In this document: positions 49,401 to 60,137 of the stretch, in pieces
Position numbering within the stretch: the stretch's first letter is position 1
How the letters are laid out: every line of letters starts with the position of its first letter
Assembly (NCBI RefSeq): GCF_004011695.2
Contig: NC_082408.1
Span: 2,465,501 to 2,529,500, forward strand
DNA from: Ascochyta rabiei
Lineage: Eukaryota > Ascomycota > Dothideomycetes > Pleosporales > Didymellaceae
Direction of reading: 5' to 3'
DNA length: 64,000 bases
Position numbers and translations under genes: made by a program
The notes under the pieces: generated by a model
Told to the model about the DNA's origin: nothing
The model's database searches: none
Seen by the model: the letters and a program-made list of their open reading frames with translations, nothing else

Positions 49401-49960
49401 TGCCTGTACTAGGGTTATTTAGTAGCTCTAGGTTTTACTCTTCTATCTAGGCAATAAGGCTACTAGCTTTTAGTGTTATAGTAGTTATAGTAGGGTCTTA
49501 CTAAGGGTAGTAGGTATTAAAGTCCCCTAGCAGGATTAAGTTAGGCAGAGTTTAGCTATTTAGAAGCTTTCTTTCTACTGTTGTTGTTTCTTATGCGTTT
49601 TTTTAGTTGTATATATTATAGATTATAAAGTTTAACCTAGACTGCTAGACTGTAATAGCTAGAAAGTCTAGGTTAGGGTTTAAATCTGCTGTTGGGGTAA
49701 TTTGTACTGGTGTTAAACGTAGGACGTAGGCTAGAACGCGTGGCCTTATGCTATAGTCCTGTAGTAGAGGTAGGATTTGTGTAAAGGAGGGGTGGTTTAC
49801 AGAGCGTGTGTCTAAGTAGTCTAAAGGCTGTTGTTAAGTAGGGGTAAGCTACAGTTCTTGTACTAAGACAAGGTCTATAGCAAGTTCTACTGCAAGTTGT
49901 AAAGCGCTCTCTATAGCTTGTGCGCTCTTATTTAGATTTACTTGTAGAATCCTTAGGTTG
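46500..49960 (-). pseudogene. LINE-B ORF2: endonuclease, reverse transcriptase, RNase H (decayed)
   Basis: It is collinear with LINE-A ORF2. RNase H lies near 46,540-46,610, RT near 47,800-48,050 (the YLDN-type active site near 47,860), and endonuclease near 49,490-49,540. It is interrupted by TAG like its sister. Comparing the two copies shows mostly C/T and G/A differences. Confidence 0.82.
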
Positions 49961-49999
49961 TCTAGTATTCTAGATGTGTTTATGCGTTTATTATAGCCT

Positions 50000-51480
50000 T
50001 ATAGGCTGCACACTAAATGCTATCTACTATGTGTACTTCTTTATAGTTTATACACTTAGGTATAGTATATACGCAGGCTTTACTAGTAGTGCTATATGTA
50101 TTACACTTGTGTAGTGTTGTAGGGTGTTTATCTGCGCATATCTTGCATATAGTGCTATTAAGGCACCTATTCTCTATGTGTCTAAATTGCTGACACTTTT
50201 AGCATTATGTAGTAGGAGGTGTAGTAACAAACTTCTCTACTCTTATACTAGCTTCTAGAAGGTATAGTCTATTCTGTATAGCTTGTTATACTTCTTTTTC
50301 TGTTATAAACGCTACACAGACAGATCCTAGTTGTTGCTTTTGTCTCCTTTCGTAGCTTGTTAGCCAGAATAGGTTTCCTACTATTGTTAGGCCTTTGTTA
50401 AAGGTAGATTTTCTAACTTAAGCACCTCTAGGTCCTAGTTTGTTTCTAGGGTTGTAGGGATGTTGTGTAGGATTACTTTGTGCCATAGTTCTATTAGGAG
50501 GGCTTCTTTATAGGTAGTAACTAATTACTAGATTACTTAGTTTTTAAGTAGGTATTTTGCTGTAAAGGAGGGCGTTGTAGTAAGAACAATGTTGTTCTTT
50601 CTACTTAGGCTAGTAGAAGTAATTACAGGAAGGCTTACTCCTTTATCTGTAAAGGCCTTATTAAAAGCATTACGCATCTCTAGGGGGGCAAAAGAGGGTA
50701 GTTCTTGCTCTAGTGTAAGAACTAGTTAGCGTACACTTAGAGAGTTCTTAATAATAGTAGGTTGCTTCTTCTTTGTAACTGTTTGCTATGGTGTGTTTTT
50801 AGGGAGGTTAGCTAAAGCTGCAGATGCGTATAAAGTAGGCTAGGAAGAAGGTTAAACAGTAGGAGTCTTAGTAGCTAGGGGAGCTTTTTAGAGGAATTCT
50901 GCTCTTGTTTTAATTAATTTAGACACTGTTTTAAGGTTAGATACTTAGGACGCTAGGATAGAGAGGCCTTGTTTGTTTATCCTGTTGTTTTCTGTGTAGT
51001 CTTAGAAGATTTCTAGAAGGTCTAGGAGGTTTAATTGTTCCTTGTTTAAGGTAGTTAGGGAAGAAGCCTAGATAACCATTGTCCTAGCAATAGATAGAGT
51101 TTCTTTTACTGTCTTAGTAATAGGAGCTTAGTTTATAGGCCTAGTAGCTATATTAAATTAGAAAGAGGGAAGCCTAGGTGCTGTTAGAGTAGTAGGTCTA
51201 CTAGCTGGTTGTTTAGAGGGAGCAGACGGTAGAAGTACTATTAAAGTTCTGTTAAATATGCTAGGTTAGTGTATTCCTAGGGTAGATTGCAGGTGTAGTG
51301 TAGGCGACGAGGGTATAGATAGAGGTCTTAGGATTAGTATAGGCTAGTACATCTCTCCTAGAGGGGTTAGGGAGCTAGGGGGGCTTATTTCTATTGTCCC
51401 TGTGTTTAAAGATTAGTCTCTATTAGGTGGTGGTTCCAGTTCTATAGTCCTGGGTCCTGGGTCCTAGTCCTAGGTAGGGT
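50000..51480 (-). pseudogene. LINE-B ORF1 (decayed)
   Basis: It is collinear with LINE-A ORF1. The zinc-knuckle cluster lies at about 50,050-50,220, again with a TAG inside the first knuckle. The leader runs from about 51,480 to 51,995. Confidence 0.75.
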
Positions 51481-52010
51481 TTTCCTTCTCTTTTTTAAGA
51501 TAAAATGACTAAGAAATGACTAGAAGAGAGCTTGTTTTTGCACAGAAAGAGGTACCTAGTCTCTATCCGCTTTTTAGAGCTGAAAAACAAGGAAAAGGCA
51601 GTCTTAGCTCTACTATTCTTGCCTTTGTTCTATTCTTACTGGCCTAACTAGTAGACCTCTAGGAGTAGAAAGAAGGGGTTAAAAGCAGAAAGCTAAGGAA
51701 AGGCTTGTTGCTCTCTAGTAGGGATAGGATGTTTTGTTAGTTGTTGTGTTCTTTTTAGTAAGATCTTAGAAGATAAGATAAGATAAGGTTGTTGTTGTAG
51801 TGGAGGTCTGTGCTCTGCAAATCCGAAAAGTTTTGCAACAGATTAGGTTGGATAACTAGGCAGCGTGCAGCAACCAGACGCCTAGAGGCTCTAGGAAGCT
51901 TAGGATAGTATCTCCTCGCTGGGTTAAGATAGATTCTGATGTTTTTTCGGTGTGCAGGGCCCTGTGTCGAAATTTGGCTTTGTCGTAAAGGTGTAATCTT
52001 TTGCTGCTTG

Positions 52011-53280
52011 TTGTTAGAGTAGTACTCTGTTTCTTTGCCTGTCTGGGCGACCTAGTAGGGTGTTGCTACACAAATTAGAGGTACAATACAGTCGTTACTG
52101 TCCTCTAGACTAGACTCTAGATCTTCTAGCAGTTGTCCTATGTTATTAGTAAGAATGTCCTATTTACTAGCATCTGTATTATTATAATTACAGGTAAGTA
52201 CATTTAACTAGCAGTAAGCCTTGTTTATCTAGCAGTTCCTAGTAAAGTAGCCTAGTTTGCTACAGTTATAGTAGTCTCTGCTGCATCTGTGTTATTTACC
52301 CCCCTTAGGCTTCTTGTTCCATCACTTTAGTGGTCTCTTATTAAGGTTTAAGAGGTCCATTACTATAGGTCTATAGTATCTACTCTGCGTGTTACTATAG
52401 ATGTAACAACTAGTATTTAGCTAAATATAACCTCCTTACTAACCTTAATTTAAGTTGTTGCGCTACTAGTTCCTTAGTAGTAGCCTATTAGTAGCAATAA
52501 CAGTAATACAGGCTCTAGGGTTATCTTAAAGTTCTTACTAAAGTTTATAGAGTTGTACGTTAATATTAATAGCAGTATTAATAAGCTTATTAATGGTTTC
52601 TGTGCTTACGCTGGTGCGTATAAGTATTTCCTAAACCTTAGGCTTTAATCTTTATTAAAACAAAGTAATTAGGGTAGTGTTGTCCTAGTTAGTGTTAACA
52701 GCAAGCTGCTGAAACTCCGCATTAGAGTTAGTAGCTAACTTGTCCTGTCTAATCTTCTAAATATTGCGTTAAGTAATGTGTAGTTTATTAGAGACTCTAA
52801 AGATTAGCGTAATCATTTCTTTAAATAGGTTAAAGTCTTTTATCTATTTATCTACGCTGTCTAGGGCCTTACTAGCTTAGTACTGCTGCATAAAGGGCTT
52901 AATCTAGGTAAATGCTTTGCTACGCATGTAGCTAGCTGCAAGGACTACTTATTTAGCCTTAGGAACCTTCTTACCTTAAAAGGTAAAGAAGAGGTCCTAC
53001 TACATAAGCTAGTTATTAAGCTTACTACAATCTCTGTAGTAAAGGTTAGGCTTATTAACGTTTATAGTGCTAGTAGTAACAGTTACATCTATAGTAATGT
53101 TGCTAGACGTAGAGTTACTAGGGGTAGCACAGGATCTAATAGTACTTATCTTAGGGGTGTTTTAAATGTTAAAGTTATACTTTAGTTAAAGACTGTAAGT
53201 ACTAATTCTATTAGTTCTTAGGGATAAGTACTAGTGGATTAGTAAGGGTTATTAACTAAGCAAAGCTTGTAAAGATAGGG
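52011..53280 (-). pseudogene. Gypsy-C2 gag (decayed)
   Basis: The minus-strand zinc knuckle at about 52,235-52,285 reads YYNCSKLGYFTRNC; compare CYNCSKLGYFARDC in Gypsy-C1. First Cys and His are both Tyr. The rest is collinear with 25,840-26,990. LINE-B interrupts the gene at its 3' side. Confidence 0.8.
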
Positions 53281-53512
53281 TGCACTAAATAGTACAGAGT
53301 AGACTGTCTAGTTTAAGCACAGGTTAAGATTCTAAAGACAAATTTAATTAATAAGGTTAAACACAAACTATAAGGGTTGTGTTCCTACTAGCTATATACT
53401 AAGGAGATACAATACTTATTAATAAGTAACTAGAGTTAGTCTAATAAAATGTATAAGGGTGCTTATAGATAAGTATATTATTCTATACTTGTTAACAAAC
53501 AGTTACTTAACA
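53281..53512 (-). repeat. Putative Gypsy-C2 5' LTR (232 bp)
   Basis: The unit runs TGCACTAAAT...GTTACTTAACA, the right size and position for the LTR upstream of gag. The internal sequence next to it (CTTTACAAGCTTTGC) is shared with Gypsy-C1 at 25,713. No second copy exists in the window, so the boundaries are inferred from TG...CA ends. Confidence 0.55.
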
Positions 53513-53740
53513 ACCCTTTCTGTCCTGTCCTTCTCTACTGTTCGTTCCTTTAGGGCGGAGTTAGGGGTCTTGATTGGCTGGTACTTATGTTTGTGCTGTG
53601 CCCTAGCACAGGATCGTAACAAGGATATAAGGGACCTTAAAAGAGAAAAATTAAGAGAGAACAGTTACATAGAGCTAACAACAGACCTACACAACATAGA
53701 AAACTCTCTATTACTAAAACAGAGCTAAGCACCGTTAAAA
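53513..53740 (+). other. Unassigned, lightly mutated pocket with part of a small ORF
   Basis: The stretch keeps many CA and TG dinucleotides and has few CTAG motifs compared with both neighbours. An 89-codon plus-strand ORF (53,459-53,728) starts inside the putative LTR and crosses the pocket, ending in a charged region (DIRDLKREKLRENS). I do not recognise it; it may be a young insertion or chance. Confidence 0.35.
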
Positions 53741-55160
53741 TCGGATAAAATAACCGAAGAAAAGACAATATAGCTAAGGAGAAGTGCATCTTACTTATAA
53801 GGCTAGAAGATAAGGTGTAAGTAATTAAAGAATGTTACAATAATCTAATTTTAGGAAGCTTTAGAGCACAAAGGACCTTAGAGAAGAATAAGCGCAGATA
53901 TACCTAGAAGGGCATTACTAAGGATATATCTAACTACTGCCACAACTACTTAGTATGTAGGAGATTAGATACTGCCTAACACAAACTGTACAGGTTATTA
54001 CAACCTTTACTAGTGCTTAGCTAACTTTAGGAGGACGTAACAATAGATTTTATTACTAGATTACCCCCTAGTAAGGTGGCTAGGTTAGTGTATAACTCTA
54101 TACTAGTAGTAGTGTGTAAATTAATAAAGATGTTACACTACATACTAGCTAGGGCTAATTAGAATAGAAAAGATCTAGTATATACCTAGATTAGAGAAAT
54201 TATCTAACTATACAGCGCCCTTGCACAAATTATCTTAGATTAGGGGCTGTTAATAAACTTAAAGACGTAGGAAACCTTTAACTACTATTTAAATTTAAGA
54301 AGAGTCTTGATGTTAGCCTATTATCCTTAACAGATAGCTAAATAGAAAGGCAAAATTAGACTCTTAAACAGTACTTAGGTTGCTACTACACTCTAGAATA
54401 AGACAATTAGGCCCTATAGGTTTTAATTGCGGAATTTGCGTATAACAATAGTATTTACGCATCTATAAATATAACACCCTTCTAAGCCTGTTACAGTATA
54501 GATCTAAGGGGCAAAGATTAGCCTACTTTAGCATTAAAACGTAGAGAATCTCCCCTTGCAAAGGAATTAGCTGCTAGAGTTATTTCCTTACAGGCTACCT
54601 GTAAAGCAAATATAGAAAAGTTAAACAAGTAACTAAGGAAACACTTAGATAAGAAACAACTACTAGCACCCTTTAAAGTAGGCGATAAAGTACTAGTCTC
54701 TAGTAAGACCATTAGGACAGTACGCCTAACAAAGAAGCTAGACTAGAAATACCTAGGACCTAGGACTATTATAGCCTAGATTGGCCCTAGTGTATACAGA
54801 GTAGACCTGCTAGGAACAAAAGAGATCTACCTAGTATTCTACGCGTTACTGCTAGACCTATATATACTAATAAGTTAACTTCTAACTATATAGGAATAAA
54901 TACAAGAAACTATAGTTAAGAGGGAGGAGAAGGTGTAGGATATAAAGAAAGTCCTTAATAGAAGGTAACTAGCTAATAGACAGTAGGATTACCTTATTAA
55001 GTAGGACAGATTCCCTAACTTAGAAAATTCCTAGGAAATTAGCGCGAATCTTTCTAAGGAAGCGCTTAAACAATACTAGAAAATAATAAAGTAACTGCTT
55101 AGACTGCGTAATAGGACGTTAAGGTTAAACCCTAAAAAAGGGGGGGACTAAAAAAGCTAA
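53740..55160 (+). pseudogene. Gypsy-D integrase and chromodomain remnant (decayed)
   Basis: The integrase zinc region ends CHNYLVC at about 53,940-53,960. The core at about 54,030-54,180 reads EDVTIDFITRLPPSK and ILVVVCKLIKMLHYILA. A chromodomain at about 54,930-55,090 includes DYLIK*DRFPNLENS*E with TAG on two expected Trp positions. Gag, protease and RT are missing, so the remnant is 5'-truncated. It is a different family from Gypsy-A and Gypsy-C by sequence. Confidence 0.75.
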
Positions 55161-55450
55161 ATACCTCTACTTAATTATAATTTTTCCCTACAGGGGTTTT
55201 TTAATTAATAAGTATTTAATAGTTTACGCTAAGGGAAAACATAACCCTACCTTACCCTAAGAAATATAGACTAGCTAAAGCAGATATCTTTTAGCCTATT
55301 ATAGCTATTTCTAATATAAGGAAATAAAGAAAGTTATATGCTATATTATATAGCTATAATTATAAGTAAATATAGAAGAATAAGTATAGAAGAACTTCTT
55401 CCTAGTATTATTTAGACTATCTAAGAGTGTAATGCACCTAATTGCTATAT
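55160..55450. other. AT-rich stretch without recognised content
   Basis: It follows a G7 run (near 55,140) that could be the Gypsy-D purine tract. No LTR match was found, and no coding pattern is visible. Confidence 0.4.
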
Positions 55451-55459
55451 TAGCCTAAG

Positions 55460-56010
55460 ACGGTCTACTAACTACAAACTTAGGAATTATTAATATAAAC
55501 CTTCTATTATAGGGAATATCTACTAACTAAGACTGCTACTATAGGCATAAGTGGAAGTATTGCAACTACAAGGCTTCTTAGCAGCAGCAGCAGCAGCGGC
55601 AGCATTGGCTGCGGCCTGCTCAGCAGCCTCCTGCTCCTCCTACTCCTCCTAGAGCTAACTAAGGGTCTTTCTAGTACCTGCAATCTGGTACTTTAACTAT
55701 AAAAGAAGTTAGATATTATTAAAACAGGTTAAAATGTGCTATAATACCTTCTTGTAGGGGGTAATAGGAGCGTCTAGATTAGTCTTGCTACTACTCTCCT
55801 CTAACATCTTCTTTTGCTTTATCTTAGCCTTAACAGCGCTAGCCTTAGATTAATCTTGCTTCTTAATGTAAATGCTAGATAAGGTTAACTTATGTGCGTA
55901 AGTGTTACTATTATAGAGTGTAAGTAGGTCTTCCTGCAGTAAATAGTTCCTATAAAGGTTAGATTATGCTATAATAAGCTAAAAAGAGACAGAATGTACT
56001 CTTAAATTAT
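55460..56010 (-). pseudogene. Unassigned decayed ORF with a Glu-rich and poly-alanine tract
   Basis: A minus-strand frame stays readable from about 56,010 to 55,460 apart from TAG/TAA codons. It runs through YNSNTYAHKLTLSSIYIKKQ, then NLDAPITPYKKVL, then a tract EEQEAAEQAAANAAAAAAAK at about 55,575-55,645 coded by GCTGCTGC repeats. The layout (charged, Ala-rich C-terminus) is reminiscent of C-terminal parts of fungal DNA-transposon proteins, but no catalytic motif is visible and the family is unknown. Confidence 0.45.
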
Positions 56011-57036
56011 ACCTAGTAACAAGCTAGCCTAGGTAATAATAGACTTGCCTAATATAGTCTTCTTATTAATAGATATAGGTATAGTAGTAGCAAGTGTTAT
56101 AGGGGTAGTCTTAACGCTAGCTACATTAATAATAGCAGTATAAGCAGTAGTAACTACGTAACAACTAGAGCAAAGGCGCGCTATATTGCTAGAAATCCTT
56201 AAATAGCTGTTAGTATACCTATTAGGGCCCTAAATATGTTAAAAGATGCTAAAATAAGCTAAAAGGAGATAAAACACGTACTAATAGGCAATTCTTATTA
56301 CTATTATAACATTCTCTGTAGTAGTAGGCCTAGGCGTCCCTATAACGGAGGCTACCCTACAAAGCTAGGATAGTAGAGAACTAACAGTCCCTATTAACAT
56401 TACTATTAGTGATATAGTAGAGGCACAGCATACAGCACTGCTTAGCAGTCCTACTATTTACAGAAATGTTAATCTTGCAGTAAGTAGGCATAGACATAAC
56501 AGCTATAGCAAATAGTAGTTAGTAACAGTTAGTAACAGTTAGTAGTGGGCGGTAGCAGTTAGGAACAGTCTAAAGAGGTTACTAGGGCGTATTATATAGT
56601 GCTATCTGCTAAAACGTGTTAGAACGTACTAGAAAGACCTAGAAAATCCCTTAGCTATCTTTATAAAAGTGCTAGACAGAGTAGGTTAGTACTTACTAAA
56701 ATAAAGTGGGATATAGTAGTGACTAATAAAACTGGGGGTATAGATAGCTTATATGCTGCCAGCCTCCTAGTTAGAGCTTTAGCCGCGCAAACAGCTGCCT
56801 AGACCCTAGAGGTAAAGTAAGAGGTAAGAGAGGATTTCTGTTTAACTTTTACTAGGTAAAGGTAGAATTAGTATTAAGCCCTATCTAACCTTATAAGGCG
56901 TTATAAACGCCTAAACTTAGTTAGAATTAGCTATAACAGGACAGACAGAGTAAACACGTCTAAAGCTAGGCTAAATTAATACAGTATTGCTAATTATACT
57001 ACTGTTTAAGCCAAACAATCTAGAGAAGGGAGGCAT
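56011..57036. other. Unassigned region ending in a possible purine tract
   Basis: Two similar short blocks (AATAAGCTAAAA-GAGA) occur near 55,975 and 56,250, and AGTAACAGTTAGTAACAGTTAGT repeats near 56,515-56,545. The end, TAGAGAAGGGAGGCAT at 57,021-57,036, looks like a polypurine tract next to the following LTR. No protein was recognised. Confidence 0.4.
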
Positions 57037-57229
57037 TGTTAGGCGCTAGGCCTAGGGGTACCTCTGCTAGTCTTAGCGAGCTACTATAGGGCTAGTCAGC
57101 CCAGACTATATAAAGGTGTTAGAGGTTATCGCTAATACTCTAGTGATTAGTCTTGTTACTACATACTACGTACCTTAATACACCTACTATCCTCTTTAAC
57201 CCTATCCTCCCTCGTAATCGTTTTGTACA
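57037..57229 (+). repeat. Putative LTR (193 bp) after a purine tract
   Basis: It begins TGTTAGGCGC after a purine tract and ends TTTTGTACA. It is GC-richer at its start and includes a TATAAAGG box (57,109). The coding sequence of Copia-F becomes recognisable immediately to its right, so it marks the right edge of an element inserted in Copia-F. Whether it belongs to Gypsy-D is not shown. Confidence 0.5.
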
Positions 57230-57234
57230 TCCCT

Positions 57235-59900
57235 TCTACTAAGTATCTAATCTATACCTTTAGGTCTAGTCTTTATAGCCTTAATTTTCTTTAATAGGTA
57301 TTATTAGTTATAGTAAATGCTTTGTATCTGTATGCTCTTAGGTAAGCCTAGCTTAGTTTTTAAGGTCTAGTAACTATGCTATTTATAGCAGCTGCACGCT
57401 TAAAGAATATTTTATACAGTAATCTCTACTTATTTAGATAATTTAGTGTCTAATTGTACAGGTATACTACTGCTCTAGTAATTTCTAGCCAGAGTTCCTA
57501 TAGTAGATTTGCGTCTAGTTAAATTGCACGTACCTTCTCTTTTATTACACCCCCTCAGCGTTTAGCTTCTCTATTTTAAGCTTGTGTGTCTAGAGTAGAA
57601 GGCTTAATTCTTATTAAGATGGACCTGTGTTATCTCTTAACCTTTTATTTAACTATAATAATTTTATTATTTATCTTAATTACCTTAACTATAATATTAT
57701 ATTGTTTCTTTAAAAATTAGATAAAGATTCTAAGTAAACAGATAATAGATCTTATAGGCCTGTTGTCCTTAAAGTAGAAGTCCTACACGTACTAAGAGTG
57801 TTAGCAGGTAAAAAGTGTTTAACTCCTTTTCTTCTTAAAGCTTCCTACTTTATATTTATAGAAGTCTATAGCTATTTATTTACTAAGGCCTTTGTTATTT
57901 AATTATAGGGTTCTTTATATTTAATATATTAACTTAGATTATCTGCATACGTTATATTATACTATTATAATACCTATAATTTTTACCCCCTTAGATTAAT
58001 ACATAAGGTGCTTAATTGTAGATAGTTCTATATATCTAAGCCTATTATGCTACATTATAGCTGTTACTCTTTATAGTAATCTTCTATTATAATTTATATG
58101 CGTATAGAGTGCTACTATAGCTATATTTGGTTGTTAAATAACCTACTATCTAGAGCTTTCTGTTAGGATAGCTATAATGTTGCTGTTTCTTTAACATAGC
58201 GTTGTTAGATCTTCTTAGTTATCCTACTATATTCCTTGTCTTTAGAGTAGCCTAAATAATATTAGGTTGCAGAGGAAATCTAGGCACTATGCAATATTGT
58301 CTAAGCATAGTACTTGTTTCCCTTAAGATCCCTCTACTATTATATTAACAGTACTATATCCCTATATCTAGACCTTAGAGTTCCTAGTCTAGATATAGTC
58401 TCCTATTGCTGGCTAGCATACGTCTCTAAGTCTTAAGAGGTTATTATAGATATGCGTAGTTAAGCCAGAATCTAGAAGAAATACCTTCTTTAATAGATAT
58501 CCTTAATTATTTACTCTATATAACTTACTGCTTTTATACTATCTTTATTAACCTAAGCAATTTCTTAGCCCTCTAATTACTTAATAATCTTGTCTAGTGT
58601 TTAAGACATCTTAATGTGTGGTGTTATTAATTAAGAGTTTATTATTACTAGGCAGGGTTGCTTTAAACTAGTATTTAGTTTGTTTACTGTTCTTTATAAG
58701 TCTAGCATATATTAAAGTTTATACTGTACTAGCTTTATAATATTTTAATTTAGTTTAAACTACTTAGAGTTTCTAAACTATTATTAACGTAGTAACAGTT
58801 ACTAATATTACAGCGCTGTTTGTAAGCTAGACATATGTCTACAGCTTCTACTACATTCCTTCTTTAGAATTACTTAGACTTATTGCTAGACATATTTATT
58901 TTACGCTTTAATTACCTTTAGTGTAGGGCTGCAGATAGCGCTCTAATTTACACACTTAAGGCATCCCTCTGTATATTTAAATTAGACTTATTGCTTACTG
59001 CAAAGGCTCTACTATCTATTATAAAGGCACTTTTTATTCTATCTTATATTAGAAAGGCTAGGCTTATATACTTATAAACGAGTTTTATTATCTATCTTCT
59101 TTCTATATTACTTAAGTTGCTTCCTATACTAGTAAATGTTACTATCTATACTAGAGTAATTCTTAAGACTGCTTTTAGGAAGTTATCTATAACTAGATTG
59201 CTCTATATTATGTCCCTTATTTTAAGGGCTTTTATATAAGCTAAAGCTAGGTTATATTTACTAAGCTATAGTTCCTAATTTTATAGAACTCTTATAGGCT
59301 TTAGTGCTTTATAGTACCTTTCTTATACCCTTCTAATCTTATTATTAAGATCTACTCCTACTACTACCTAGACATTTATAATCTAGGTCTATAGGGTACT
59401 GTGTTTATTAAAGCAGCTTACTTATAGATAAGGGCTAACTATAGTATTTAAGTATTTAAATATTATAGCTATATATTTCTTTTAATCTTAGTAATTTTAC
59501 TTATATATTTTATCTAAGTTAAAAATTATTTAAAATTCTTATGTATTGCTGTTATATACTTCCTTTTCTTCTACTAAGAGTACTAAGTATTATTATAGGG
59601 TATTAGTTGTTACTATTAAGGTATATATAGGGTTAATTAATTTTTATCTAGTTATATGTGTATTACCTCTTATAGTTTATATTAAGAAGGATACCTAAGT
59701 GCTCCTTAGAGCAGAGGCTGGTTTATATTCTAAGATAAGTAGAGGTTATAGTTTAATAGGCTTTACACGTAGTCAAGTGTTACCTTCTAGGTCTATAATG
59801 TCCTAGATTTATAGAGCTTTGCATTGCATCTTAAGTTAGCTATACTAGGGGATCTATTTACTTAAGTTAGTAAGAATAACTATTACCTCCCTCTAGTTCT
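57235..59900 (-). pseudogene. Copia-F gag-protease-integrase (decayed)
   Basis: On the minus strand at about 57,235-57,560 the integrase C-terminal region reads GGVIKEKVRAI*LDANLL*E, then EITRAVVYLYN, and ends IRYLVEG. This is clearly homologous to LGGVIKDKARTISLDANLL of Copia-A. A protease-like entry near 58,420-58,480 (FFQILA*LRISIITS*DL) fits the WILDSG-type copia motif after decay. Gag upstream is inferred from position. TAG and TAA stops are dense. Confidence 0.72.
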
Positions 59901-59958
59901 AAATTTTGTTATTTTACTTGTTATTAGCGCTTATTGTAGCAGCAGTAATACTCTAAAT

Positions 59959-60137
59959 TGTTAGATTAGATGGTAATAGTAATAAGTTAATAATAATAGA
60001 TTAATGTTCTGTTGTTGTTCTATTTAAGGGTGATTTTTGTCTTATCTAGGTTCTGGTGGGGGCATCTACACAGTTTCTTAGCAGGTATATCGCCTAACCC
60101 ATTTCTCTAATACCTTTCATTTAACACCAACCTAACA
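59959..60137 (-). repeat. Copia-F 5' LTR
   Basis: TG...CA ends with matching TGTTAG/CTAACA terminal inverted hexamers; 179 bp. The right flank CGTTA starts the pogo-4 remainder. Confidence 0.7.

Larger units (their letters stand above)
45849..51995 (-). mobile_element. LINE-B: full-length Tad1-like LINE (6,147 bp)
   Basis: The element is flanked by an exact 15-bp duplication ATCTTTTGCTGCTTG (45,834-45,848 and 51,996-52,010). The empty site is visible in Gypsy-C1 near 26,970-26,990. The 3' end at the left carries a TTTGA/TCAAA pentamer tail. It is collinear with LINE-A without the Gypsy-B insertion, so it shows the undisturbed LINE layout. Confidence 0.92.
41870..53512 (-). mobile_element. 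Gypsy-C2: second Gypsy-C copy, split by LINE-B, 3' LTR missing
   Basis: Read from right to left: a putative 5' LTR (53,281-53,512), gag (about 52,011-53,150), the LINE-B insertion, the gag end and protease (about 44,550-45,848), RT, RNase H and integrase. It is the inverted partner of Gypsy-C1; for example 44,510-44,600 is the reverse complement of about 28,210-28,300. No 3' LTR matching 53,281-53,512 is found on the left, so the 3' end is lost. Confidence 0.82.
57230..60137 (-). mobile_element. Copia-F: 5' part of a Ty1/copia element
   Basis: The 5' LTR at the right (59,959-60,137, 179 bp, TGTTAGATTAG...CCTAACA) is inserted in pogo-4. Gag, protease and integrase follow to the left. The element is cut at 57,229 by the putative LTR, so RT, RNase H and the 3' LTR are absent. 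Confidence 0.8.
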
